Assembly (NCBI GenBank): GCA_013329045.1
Contig: DUKZ01000034.1
Coordinates: 1 to 62,946, forward strand
Source: Candidatus Woesearchaeota archaeon
Lineage (GTDB): Archaea > Nanobdellota > Nanobdellia > Woesearchaeales > UBA9989
DNA: 62,946 bases
Reading direction: 5' to 3'
A program made the translations under genes and the position numbers. The notes under the pieces were generated by a model, which saw nothing but the letters and a program-made list of their open reading frames with translations, did no database searches and was not told the DNA's origin. Below are positions 7,678 through 15,928 of this stretch, piece after piece; the stretch's first letter is position 1, and each line of letters opens with the position of its first letter.

Positions 7678-9389
7678 TTCAGAGCACGTTCATTTTTGAT
7701 TTGGGCCTCGTCATCATCATAGCCACCAGCATGGGTATACTCGCAAGATTGCTCAAGCAGCCGCTCATCCCAGCGTATATCCTGGCAGGCCTGCTGATTG
7801 GACCGGGTCTTGGGATCATAAAGGACCCTGATGCTATCTTGATGATCTCAGAGATCGGTGTTGCGTTCCTCTTATTCATGGTGGGAATGGAGCTGCACAT
7901 TGACAGGCTCAAGAGCGTCATCCATATCTCTGTCTATGGAAGCCTTCTCCAGATGATCATCCTTTTTCTCGTTGGCGCGTTCCTCACGTTGCTCTTTCCC
8001 GTCTTCTCCACGATGGATATCATCTATATTGGTGTTATTGTCACCTTCTCATCGACAATGGTCGTGGTGAAGCACTTATCCGATAAGAAAGAGATTGAGA
8101 CATTGCATAGCAGGATCATCATCGGGTTTTTATTGATGGAAGACCTCGTCGCCATACTCATCCTTTCCACATTTGCATCCCTTGGAAATCTCACCAGCTC
8201 ATTCCTGTTCATCGCGCTTCTCAAGGGAATCGCTCTCGTCGCATTGGCGTTGGCAGCAGGCAAGTACCTTCTTCCTGAGCTCTTCAAGTTTGTCGCAAAG
8301 TCTGTAGAGCTCCTTTTTCTCACCGCGATCATGGTGTGCTTCTTTTTTTCCATGCTCGCCCAGCATTTCGGGTTTTCTATCAGCATTGGCAGTTTTCTGG
8401 CAGGCATATCCCTTGCGCATCTTCCGTATACAACGGAGATTCTGGGGCGCGTGAGGCCCTTGAGGGACTTTTTTGCCACCATCTTTTTTGCTTCCCTCGG
8501 CCTGAGCGTCACATTCTCAAACTTCTCTTCGTTCATCTGGCCGATCTTTTTCCTAATCATCTTGATAACAATACTAAAACCACTGCTTGGTATGGTCACC
8601 TGCTCATTATTTGGGTATCGTGCCCGCCCTGCGTTCCTTGTCGGTATCACAAGGACCCAGATCAGCGAGTTTGGCTTGATCATTGCAGCCCAGGGCATAC
8701 TTCTTGGCCACATCTCTAAGAATTTGTTCAGCATCACCGTCATCCTTGCCATAATCACAATCACTGTCTCATCGTATCTTATCGACTTCAAAGAGGAGCT
8801 CTATCAGAAGAATCGTCCTCATTTCCAATGGTTGAATCGGTTGAACAAGGCAAAAGAGCTGGAATATTTACCGAAGCGAAAGAACCACTACACAGTCTTG
8901 GTAGGATATGACCGTGTTGGGTTCTCCATTCTAAAGAAGCTTCGTTCCCTGAAAAAGCATGTCCTCATCGTCGATTATAACCCTGAGGTGATCAAAGAAC
9001 TCATACGAAAGAGGATCCCTTGCTTATATGGAGATGCAGCAGACCATGAGGTGCAAGAGAAGCTTGAGTTTTCGTCCGTAGAGATGCTCATCTCCACTCA
9101 GCCTGATATCAAGACAAATCTTCATTTGGTGATAAAGATGAGAGAAGAAAACCCAAAGGGGGTCATTCTGGTTGTGGCTGATAAGATCAATAATGCGTTG
9201 ATGCTCTATGAGAAGGGTGTTGATTATGTCATCCTCCCCCATTTCATCGGTGGGGATCATGCATCGCTCCTCATCGAGCAGTTTCATATCGATGCGAGCC
9301 ACCTGGCAAACACGAGGAAGGCGCACATCAAAGAGCTTAAAAATAGGAGTGAGCTTGGCCATGAGCACCCAACGAAGATGGGGCATTGA
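7674..9389 (+). CDS. CPA2 family cation:proton antiporter with RCK N domain
   Basis: A 571-residue KefB/KefC-like protein. Residues about 1-385 form around 12 membrane helices (family signatures PLIPAYILAGLLIGPG, EIGVAFLLFMVGMEL, FSSTMVVVKHL). Residues about 400-540 are a cytosolic TrkA-N (RCK) domain beginning YTVLVGYDRVGFSIL, which binds NAD(H) or nucleotide and gates transport of K+ or Na+ against protons. It overlaps the dehydratase by 4 nt. The pairing with NAD(P)HX repair is suggestive because RCK domains sense NADH, but a functional link is inference. Confidence 0.85.
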   Translation: MIQSTFIFDLGLVIIIATSMGILARLLKQPLIPAYILAGLLIGPGLGIIKDPDAILMISEIGVAFLLFMVGMELHIDRLKSVIHISVYGSLLQMIILFLVGAFLTLLFPVFSTMDIIYIGVIVTFSSTMVVVKHLSDKKEIETLHSRIIIGFLLMEDLVAILILSTFASLGNLTSSFLFIALLKGIALVALALAAGKYLLPELFKFVAKSVELLFLTAIMVCFFFSMLAQHFGFSISIGSFLAGISLAHLPYTTEILGRVRPLRDFFATIFFASLGLSVTFSNFSSFIWPIFFLIILITILKPLLGMVTCSLFGYRARPAFLVGITRTQISEFGLIIAAQGILLGHISKNLFSITVILAIITITVSSYLIDFKEELYQKNRPHFQWLNRLNKAKELEYLPKRKNHYTVLVGYDRVGFSILKKLRSLKKHVLIVDYNPEVIKELIRKRIPCLYGDAADHEVQEKLEFSSVEMLISTQPDIKTNLHLVIKMREENPKGVILVVADKINNALMLYEKGVDYVILPHFIGGDHASLLIEQFHIDASHLANTRKAHIKELKNRSELGHEHPTKMGH

Positions 9390-9652
9390 TGATGGATAAG
9401 GTAGTGCTTGGAAGATTAGCCTTGGACATTCCAGTCTCTGTCCAGGTGGGAAAGAACGGGATCTCAGATGCTCTTCTCAAAGAGTTGGGCATCCTTCTGA
9501 AAAAAAGGAAGCTCATTAAGGTAAGGCTTCTTCGTTCCTTTCTTGGGACAAGTGAGAAAAAGGAGACAATCGAGCATCTTGCCACAGTAACTCAGTCGCA
9601 GGTGGTCTTTGCGCGGGGAAATACCTTTGCTCTTTATCGGGAGAAGCTGTAG
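9389..9652 (+). CDS. CRM-domain RNA-binding protein (YhbY-like)
   Basis: An 87-residue single CRS1/YhbY (CRM) domain. The motif VQVGKNGISDALLKELGILL is followed by LIKVRLLRS and a C-terminal GNTFALYR strand, all typical of the fold. Bacterial YhbY associates with pre-50S ribosomes, and archaeal homologues are single-domain and probably act in rRNA handling. In-frame TTG (9386) and ATG (9389, 9392) codons are available. ATG 9389 shares its A with the stop of the antiporter gene (TGATG), suggesting reinitiation. It is the last gene of the operon. Confidence 0.85.
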   Translation: MMDKVVLGRLALDIPVSVQVGKNGISDALLKELGILLKKRKLIKVRLLRSFLGTSEKKETIEHLATVTQSQVVFARGNTFALYREKL

Positions 9653-9724
9653 GTGATGAAGGATTGGGTTCTGGTAAAGGATATCTCTGAAATATCCCTG
9701 AAGTAAATAGCCAATAAGGAGATT

Positions 9725-9860
9725 GAGTCAACGTAAGTGTGAACGTCAAGCCCTACTTCGCCTCGCTTTGCTCGGCTTCGTCTGGCCAGCCACTATTTAC
9801 CTATGGTAATGATGGCAATGACGGCTCAGACGGTCTTGACTTTTCCACCCTTCTTGACTC
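9725..9860. repeat. Long branched inverted repeat IR1
   Basis: The outer arms pair GAGTCAA (9725-9731) with TTGACTC (9854-9860), and GTCAAG (9745-9750) with CTTGAC (9835-9840). The intervening arm segments are partly complementary. Inside, GTCTG (9780-9784) pairs with CAGAC (9827-9831), capped by TTACC/GGTAA with a 3-nt loop (9797-9809). It sits between the CRM gene and the promoter of the next operon. It could be a terminator, a structured RNA or a DNA cruciform. Confidence 0.55.
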
Positions 9861-9908
9861 AGCCCAATAAGGATAAAGCATTTAAAGCTGGAATGCCAAT
9901 GGAGCCTC

Positions 9909-11348
9909 ATGATTGACTGGGAATCGATTAAAGTTGAGAATAAGAGCTCGCCTGGAGACAAGGCAGCATTTAAGACTGAAAAACTCGAACTCTTCAGGCT
10001 GCAAGAAGAGATTCCAACAGGATATCCAGAACCAGTCCATCGCTACCGTCTTGTCTATGAAATATTAAACCAGTCCATTGAGAATAATTATTTCTGGATA
10101 TACAATTATATGCTGTATGACCAGGATTATATCATCGAAAAGATCTATGATATTTTCACCGCATCCGAGCAGAGCAGTTTTTTTGGTGCGGCCCAGGCAA
10201 GGCTCTCCATCCAGCAGGATAGGATATCCAACTTCCTTGCCACGGTAGGAAAGATGGTCAAGGAGCTCTTTCAGCTTGTGAGGGAATTGAGAATTATCGA
10301 TGAAAGGCTCAGCTATTATTATGACAGTTATGACACAAGTTCTAAAAGCCGTGAAAGTGCAGAGATTACGCTGAAGGGCATTTTTGTCGACATGGTGGAA
10401 GGCGGCGCAAAATCAACTTCCTCTGTCTATGGTATGGCAAGAGAGATCCAGTTCGCAATACTCCCAGACTTGTTTTTCAAGATGCACCCCCATAGCTCAA
10501 AAGATGTAGACCAGGTGATTGATGAGCTCAAGTTCAACCGGAAAGTCAGGGAAGTGCTCAAGAGAAAATTACGTAGCTTCCTTGCATGGAAGGAGCATAC
10601 CTTCAAGGAATTGCAGACGAAGAGAATATTTACGCTCAAGTTCCTCCGCCAGCACTTCGACATCATCAAGATGTACATGGCATGGGTAAGACCGTATTTG
10701 AGGAATGTCCAGCGATTACAGATGGCAGATAAGACATCTTCCCCCGAGCTCATCAATGCATTCGAAGGCGCTCTGATTGAGATAGAGATATTATGTAGAA
10801 AAAAGTTCAAGGAGCAAAAGTATGATAGGAACGGCGTTGTCATCTTGAATTTTAGTTATCGTGCATCTCCCCAGATGGATTTCCATCAGGAAGGCTTCCA
10901 GCACAAAGGTCCAGTGTATCATGGGAAGACCGAGATTAATTTTCTCGGGTATATTTGGACAACAGAAGAGATTGAGGCGTATAAGAAGGCAAGGACGATG
11001 GAGGACTTAGAGCTGCTCGCAATTATTGATAATTCTCTGGCAGAGGCAATGAGTGGCCTTGGCGAAGAGCTGGATAAATACCTGGAGGAAGCTGGTGAAA
11101 AACTCAAAAAGCGGCCTGAATTAGAGCAGGAAAAGTTAAAGCCTCATTCTTCCGGTCCAATGGCAGGATTGATCGAGACGTTTTGGAAGACGCCCCCTAA
11201 AAAGAAGATTCCAAAGAAACCAGCGCCCGAAAAGCCAAACCCTATCATGCTAGAGCGAGAAGTTAAAAAGCTCACGATTGATATCAAGCAATCGATGTAT
11301 AACACCTATAAGAATTTTAAGCGGGCCCATAAGATGCTCACATGGTGA
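9909..11348 (+). CDS. Uncharacterised 479-residue helical protein
   Basis: The protein is almost entirely helical and charged, with no signal peptide, no membrane segment and no motif I recognise. Residues about 60-200 are rich in aromatic residues (NNYFWIYNYMLYDQDY). Residues 210-300 look like coiled helices, and a Pro/Lys-rich linker (PKKKIPKKPAPEKP, about 436-449) precedes a final basic helix. A TATA-like CATTTAAAG at 9880-9888, 21-29 nt before the ATG, suggests a leaderless transcript. The stop overlaps the start of the next gene by 7 nt, and all three genes to 13838 look like one operon, possibly a DPANN-specific complex (inference). Confidence 0.65.
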   Translation: MIDWESIKVENKSSPGDKAAFKTEKLELFRLQEEIPTGYPEPVHRYRLVYEILNQSIENNYFWIYNYMLYDQDYIIEKIYDIFTASEQSSFFGAAQARLSIQQDRISNFLATVGKMVKELFQLVRELRIIDERLSYYYDSYDTSSKSRESAEITLKGIFVDMVEGGAKSTSSVYGMAREIQFAILPDLFFKMHPHSSKDVDQVIDELKFNRKVREVLKRKLRSFLAWKEHTFKELQTKRIFTLKFLRQHFDIIKMYMAWVRPYLRNVQRLQMADKTSSPELINAFEGALIEIEILCRKKFKEQKYDRNGVVILNFSYRASPQMDFHQEGFQHKGPVYHGKTEINFLGYIWTTEEIEAYKKARTMEDLELLAIIDNSLAEAMSGLGEELDKYLEEAGEKLKKRPELEQEKLKPHSSGPMAGLIETFWKTPPKKKIPKKPAPEKPNPIMLEREVKKLTIDIKQSMYNTYKNFKRAHKMLTW

Positions 11349-11845
11349 TCAACCCGGAAGAATTAAAAAGGCTGGATCCAAGGGAAAGGATTACCCGGCT
11401 GAGGGCATTAAAGGAGAAGAATGCCCAGGAAGTCCAGGAAGCAGAGAAGCTCATTGACGAGTCAGAAGCACAGATCAAGGATGCAGAAAAGCAGATCCTG
11501 GAGCAGTTAGAGCAAGAGCAGCAGCGCCAGCGTCACCGGGAGCATCTCCCTTCGCTCGATGCACTGTTTGAGGAGGAGATCCCAAAACGAAAGGTTATTC
11601 CGGAGTCAGATGATGAAGGGTCATATGAGCCCCAAAAAATGAGAGGCCACGTCGCTGAGCAGGAAGAGGCGATGTATAGGGCATCTGGCGCGAGCGAACG
11701 CGGATCCCATGATGACCGCCCGACAACTGATCAGTTGTATGAAAAAAAAAGGGACCACTACGAATCTAATGTCGGCGAGGCCAGAGCCTCTGTCACTTCA
11801 TTGGAAGTGATGGACAAGATACAAAAAAAATACAAAGGAAGATGA
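11342..11845 (+). CDS. Small charged coiled-coil protein
   Basis: A 167-residue protein. Residues about 1-65 predict a continuous charged coiled coil (repeated Glu, Gln, Lys and Ala heptads up to EQLEQEQQRQRHR). The rest is disordered and acidic/basic mixed. It overlaps the upstream gene by 7 nt and is one base from the TIM-barrel gene, so it is probably a structural partner of these two. No family is recognised. Confidence 0.6.
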   Translation: MVINPEELKRLDPRERITRLRALKEKNAQEVQEAEKLIDESEAQIKDAEKQILEQLEQEQQRQRHREHLPSLDALFEEEIPKRKVIPESDDEGSYEPQKMRGHVAEQEEAMYRASGASERGSHDDRPTTDQLYEKKRDHYESNVGEARASVTSLEVMDKIQKKYKGR

Positions 11846-11846
11846 G

Positions 11847-13838
11847 ATGATATTTGCAAAAGACTACTTCAACCCGTTGGATCGCCCGGATCCCCCGCCA
11901 ATCGGGGGGACTAGCGTGCATGATATTGGCATGTCTGTGGTGGCAGGGATATCTGGCTCTGGAACTGAGCTAATAGGTGCGGCAATCAGGCAGGGCGTGG
12001 GGCAGATCCACATAGAGATGTCTGGCGTGGGAAAGGGGAGTGCGCAGGCCCAGACACCAGGCATGTATGGAAGGGAACTCAGGCAGGCAATGAAAGACTT
12101 AGCGGAAGTAAATGAGGTCACGCTGACACACCATGCCCCATTCAACATCATGGGCTATTCAGGGCAGGATCAGCAGGGGAATTTTTCTGATGAGCAAAGG
12201 AAATTCTTTGTTGATGAACTCAAAAGAAATATTGATTTCTCAGCAGATCTGGGCTCAGATGCTGTAACTCTTCACACAGGAGAATTTAAGCGCCCAATTT
12301 CAGAGCAGCCTTGGGCAAAAAAAGACAATAAGCCAGGCCATTATTTTCGCCAGTTTGAAGAAGAGCCGCAAAAGGCTCATTTTGTCGTCGTTGATGACAG
12401 ATCGGGAAGAGCGGTTAGGGTTGTTGAGAAATCAGAGGAAGTGGCAAGGCCAAAATGGAAACAGTCAGACCATGGTTATACATATGTCGCAGATAAACTC
12501 GATGAAATAAGAAAGGTTGCAAAAGCAGGGGAAGTCGTGAGAGTAAACCCAAATGATTACATTGATTATGAAGGGAAGAGACTTCGTATTCAAGACCGCG
12601 TTCCCCTCATCAATCCAAACACGGGGAGATTTGACGTCGAGATAAAAAAATGGAACCAGTTTGAGGATGAAGCAAAAGAATACAACAAGCATCGTGAAAT
12701 GGACCTTGGCAGACCTCTTCGGCCCGAAGAACGATTCACACCAGAAGAAGCATTCATGCGTGCAACGATGGAAATTCAGGAGGGCCATTCAAAAGGTTGG
12801 GCGCTCCAATACGCCCAGGATTTCTCAAAGAATGTCGATAGGTTGGCAAAACTCAAGAAGGCAAAAGAGACCTACCAGCAGTTGGAAAAGACAATTCCAG
12901 AGACTGAAAAGTGGCGATTGCTGAGAAATGACCCGGAGTTTGGTCCATATATCGCAGAGTTTATACCTCCAGATAAGAAATACCCTTCAGAGATCCTTGA
13001 CGAACAGATAACGAACATGAGGAGACAAGTGGAGTTCGCTTCGCAGGCATCAACATCCCAGCAGCAGCAGGCGATTGAGACATATAATACAATGCAGCAC
13101 TTGAAAAGCGCGTCAAAATACGCTCTTGAAAAATCCGCCCTGAGTTATGCTGAGGCGGGCATCCATGCAATGAAGCAGAGCAAGGAAAAGCCAGTTTATA
13201 TTGCGCTTGAACACATTTTCCCGGAAAGCTACGGTGGCCATCCCCAGGAACTAAAGCATCTTGTTCTCGCAAGCAGGAAGAAAATGTCACAGGTTCTCCA
13301 AGAGCAGGGATATTCAAAGCCTGAGGCAGAAAAGGCAGCAGAGAACCATATCAAGGCCACATTCGATACCGGCCACCTCAACTTGTGGAGACGGTTTTGG
13401 CGGGGCAGCGATGAGGACTTCAAGAAATGGATGATGAAAGAGACCGAGGAGATCGCAAAATCCGGCATTGTCGGCCAGCTCCATCTAGCAGATAATTTTG
13501 GGTATCATGATGACCACCTCACCCCAGGACAGGGTACAACTCCTGTAAAAGAGATGGTTGAAATGTTCAAGAAGTATGGGTATGACAAATATATTACGGT
13601 GGAGCCGGGTGCTGATGCAACCGTAGATGTTGGCGCCTGGAGGGGGATGACGAGGACCTGGAGCATGTTCGATTCTCCCATCTATGGAGCACAAGGTGCT
13701 CAGTCATTCACACGATCCCTTGGTTGGACTGATGTGCAAAGCTCGTATTTTGGCCAGACATATGCGCCACGCTTCATCTTTGGCCAGTATTCTCCGAGCA
13801 ACGACTGGACATTGTGGACACAGGTGCCATTGGAATAG
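11847..13838 (+). CDS. Xylose-isomerase-like TIM-barrel protein with large insertion
   Basis: The N-terminal (about 25-150) and C-terminal (about 445-620) parts together look like an AP endonuclease family 2/sugar phosphate isomerase barrel. Candidate metal ligands are in VTLTHHAPFN, DAVTLHTGEF, YIALEHIFPE, ATFDTGHLN, GQLHLADNFG with HDDH, and KYITVEPG. Usual members have about 280 residues, while this one has 663, because roughly residues 155-440 (charged, helical, with a Gln-rich stretch) are inserted mid-barrel. Endonuclease IV, hydroxypyruvate isomerase and sugar epimerase activities are all possible, and the substrate cannot be told. It is the last gene of a three-gene operon. Confidence 0.72.
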   Translation: MIFAKDYFNPLDRPDPPPIGGTSVHDIGMSVVAGISGSGTELIGAAIRQGVGQIHIEMSGVGKGSAQAQTPGMYGRELRQAMKDLAEVNEVTLTHHAPFNIMGYSGQDQQGNFSDEQRKFFVDELKRNIDFSADLGSDAVTLHTGEFKRPISEQPWAKKDNKPGHYFRQFEEEPQKAHFVVVDDRSGRAVRVVEKSEEVARPKWKQSDHGYTYVADKLDEIRKVAKAGEVVRVNPNDYIDYEGKRLRIQDRVPLINPNTGRFDVEIKKWNQFEDEAKEYNKHREMDLGRPLRPEERFTPEEAFMRATMEIQEGHSKGWALQYAQDFSKNVDRLAKLKKAKETYQQLEKTIPETEKWRLLRNDPEFGPYIAEFIPPDKKYPSEILDEQITNMRRQVEFASQASTSQQQQAIETYNTMQHLKSASKYALEKSALSYAEAGIHAMKQSKEKPVYIALEHIFPESYGGHPQELKHLVLASRKKMSQVLQEQGYSKPEAEKAAENHIKATFDTGHLNLWRRFWRGSDEDFKKWMMKETEEIAKSGIVGQLHLADNFGYHDDHLTPGQGTTPVKEMVEMFKKYGYDKYITVEPGADATVDVGAWRGMTRTWSMFDSPIYGAQGAQSFTRSLGWTDVQSSYFGQTYAPRFIFGQYSPSNDWTLWTQVPLE

Positions 13839-13859
13839 GAAAATCAGAAGAAAAAGTGT

Positions 13860-14699
13860 TTACCACCCGTTCGGGCATTCTGTCCCGACAAAGATGCTTC
13901 CTGCATCCCCGCATTTTTCCCAGCCATAATTTTTGATGGTCATCTCCCTGTTCGGATCAACGATAAACTTTAATCTCTTGTGGTGTTCTGGAGGGGACAA
14001 TACATGCGGACGCTCACAATATTCTGCCAAGTGCTCTCTGTCCCGTTCCCTCTGATAAGCACCTATATCACCGGACTCATATGTATCAGGAGAACATTCG
14101 CTCAATTTATTCAATAATCCTTGGTATCCATCAATAGGCACGCCAAGCTCATCAGCTAAATCCCTTGCCCCATACAGGAATGCCCGTGCCCCTTCAGGAT
14201 TGTCTGCCGTGATCTGTGATTTTGCTTTGGTTACAAGGAGATTTAATAATCCTTCCAGCTTGCTGTTGTAAAGATTATTTGTATCCTCACTGCGTTCTGC
14301 GAACGTGAGCGCTTTCCTGAATGCGTGCAAGTACCCGCCAACCTCTTCTTGCCCATCGATTGCCTTGAGGTATTTTTGTGCGATTGCAGAGGCAGCCGTG
14401 GAGATAACATTCTGCATCCTGCTTTTATAACCAGCTTTTTCTCCAGAGGTGACATAGCCAAGATGTTCAGTGACATACGTGAGATGATGATAGATCTCTC
14501 CTTCATCCCCGCCAGATGCAGCTTCCTCTGCTGCGGCCATGTGGGCTTCCACGTCAGCTGCAATGCCTTTCTTCGCAGCTTTCCTGCCCTTGCCATCATT
14601 GCCAGTGCTTTTACTTTCTGACATTCCTCCCCGGCCTTCTTCATGGCTCTCCTGGCCTTCCTCCTGGCTTTCTCCATCCGAGCTTGATTCTTCACTCAT
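13860..14699 (-). CDS. Uncharacterised protein with acidic N-terminus
   Basis: Residues 1-45 are Ser/Glu/Gly-rich and disordered. Residues about 50-200 predict helical repeats, possibly TPR-like (AHMAAAEEAASGGDEGEIYHH, then GYLHAFRKALTFAE and ARAFLYGARDLADEL). The C-terminus has Cys and Trp residues. No family is recognised. Its ATG overlaps the stop of the small ribbon-helix-helix gene upstream (ATGA), so the two are co-translated. It may be the regulated product or partner of that DNA-binding protein. Confidence 0.6.
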   Translation of the reverse strand: MSEESSSDGESQEEGQESHEEGRGGMSESKSTGNDGKGRKAAKKGIAADVEAHMAAAEEAASGGDEGEIYHHLTYVTEHLGYVTSGEKAGYKSRMQNVISTAASAIAQKYLKAIDGQEEVGGYLHAFRKALTFAERSEDTNNLYNSKLEGLLNLLVTKAKSQITADNPEGARAFLYGARDLADELGVPIDGYQGLLNKLSECSPDTYESGDIGAYQRERDREHLAEYCERPHVLSPPEHHKRLKFIVDPNREMTIKNYGWEKCGDAGSIFVGTECPNGW

Positions 14700-14833
14700 T
14701 GTTCTTCCTCAAGGAATGATTGGACTGCATATTCTACAAGGTGGCTTCTGTTGCGAAAGCTCTTTCCTCTCATGGCTTCCTGCATGCGAGAGATTGTTCT
14801 TTCATCCACTGTGATAGTGATGCGGTGCTTCAT
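14696..14833 (-). CDS. Small ribbon-helix-helix (CopG/Arc-like) protein
   Basis: A 45-residue frame beginning MKHRITITVDERTISRMQEA, with the second helix SHLVEYAVQSFLEE. This is the classic RHH pattern: a beta strand of alternating Arg, Thr and Thr residues, then two helices. RHH proteins bind DNA as dimers through the strand. The gene starts 25-33 nt after a TATA box and overlaps the following gene by 4 nt. A 12-bp palindrome at 14884-14895, just upstream of the TATA box, is a plausible operator for autoregulation. Confidence 0.75.
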   Translation of the reverse strand: MKHRITITVDERTISRMQEAMRGKSFRNRSHLVEYAVQSFLEEEQ

Positions 14834-14857
14834 ATTCTATATGAGGAAGTATTACAA

Positions 14858-14895
14858 CTATATAAATCTTTCTATATTTTAACTACTTATAAGTA
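14858..14895 (-). promoter_or_regulatory. Promoter and palindrome upstream of RHH gene
   Basis: On the minus strand a TTTATATAG box at 14858-14866 lies 25-33 nt upstream of the ATG at 14833. The perfect palindrome TACTTATAAGTA (14884-14895) lies 18 nt further upstream and could be bound by an RHH dimer pair. Confidence 0.5.
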
Positions 14896-14920
14896 ACAAT
14901 AATCTTTTTCTAAGAGGTTA

Positions 14921-15928
14921 TCATCTTTTCAGGTGATAATGATTCCTGTAGATTGCCTTGATATTCACCGGTATCCTGCAGAGGGCAAGAAGCGTTCCAA
15001 TACCAGGAAAGAGGTTGCCTGTGAGGATTGCAAGGAAGGTATAGGGAAATTCGAGGACCTTGTTTGAGTACTTGATTGACTCAATCAGGATCAGGAGGAG
15101 GTAGAGCATGACAATAGCTATCCAGAAGAGGGAGAGTGTTGGGATGAGAAGGGCGGCAAAGGGGAAAAAGAGAAGGAAAAGAAGGAAGAGGAAGGGGAAG
15201 AGCAAGAAGAGGTTGCTGATTGATAAATGCTCCCGGAGCACCTTAAAGACAGACAGCCCATACGTGATTCGCTGCTGAAAATACGGCTTGAACAACGTCC
15301 TATTATGATGATAGACAATGACCCCTGAAGAATAAAATATGTTGCCGTTATGCTTGATGATGCGATTGCACAGTTCGATATCCTCACCAGTAATGAGCTT
15401 CTCATTAAAGCCGGTGAGCTTGTCCATCGCATCTTTCTTCACAATCAGGTTGCAGGAAGGAAGGTCTAGGACAAATCTGCTGCGGGCAATCTTTTTGCGG
15501 TAGCTTCGAAACCCTGCAACAAGATATGACTGGGACGCGTTGCCAACACAACGCTGCAAGATGCCTTCTTTTGGAGGGGTGATGTTTGGACCTCCAACCA
15601 CCCAGAGGTTTTCTGGATGAGAAGAGAATTCCCGGAGTGCATGGGAGAGCCAGTTGGGATCAGGATATGCATCAGAATCAATGAATGCAAAATATTTTCC
15701 TTTTCCCTGAACGATGCCAATATTCCTTTTTTTGGCGATAGTCACATCCCCGGTGGGAATGATGCGAATGAAATTCTTATGCAACGGAGCAGGAAGGGTT
15801 ACAGGGTTATCCGGCAAGAGGATAAGCTCAAAGTGATGATATAAAAGGCCGCTGATTCCTTCTATAGTCTCCAGAACATAGTCATTGAGTGCCACAAACG
15901 GGACGATGATAGTGACTATTTCTTCCAT
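14921..15928 (-). CDS. Membrane-anchored family 2 glycosyltransferase
   Basis: A 335-residue inverting GT-A glycosyltransferase. The N-terminus (EEIVTIIVPFVALNDYVLETIEGI) is the Rossmann-like nucleotide-sugar fold, the DxD metal motif is FIDSDAYPD (about residues 82-90), and the acceptor-side GEDIELCNRI holds the usual ED. Two to three hydrophobic helices follow about residue 235, anchoring it in the membrane. The donor and acceptor are unknown. The start overlaps the radical SAM gene by 13 nt, so both are probably one operon for a modified glycan, lipid or peptide. Confidence 0.85.
   Translation of the reverse strand: MEEIVTIIVPFVALNDYVLETIEGISGLLYHHFELILLPDNPVTLPAPLHKNFIRIIPTGDVTIAKKRNIGIVQGKGKYFAFIDSDAYPDPNWLSHALREFSSHPENLWVVGGPNITPPKEGILQRCVGNASQSYLVAGFRSYRKKIARSRFVLDLPSCNLIVKKDAMDKLTGFNEKLITGEDIELCNRIIKHNGNIFYSSGVIVYHHNRTLFKPYFQQRITYGLSVFKVLREHLSISNLFLLFPFLFLLFLLFFPFAALLIPTLSLFWIAIVMLYLLLILIESIKYSNKVLEFPYTFLAILTGNLFPGIGTLLALCRIPVNIKAIYRNHYHLKR

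Noticed and set aside
8024-8791. 255-residue frame antisense to the antiporter
   Set aside because: It is the mirror of a well-conserved membrane protein gene and has no family features.
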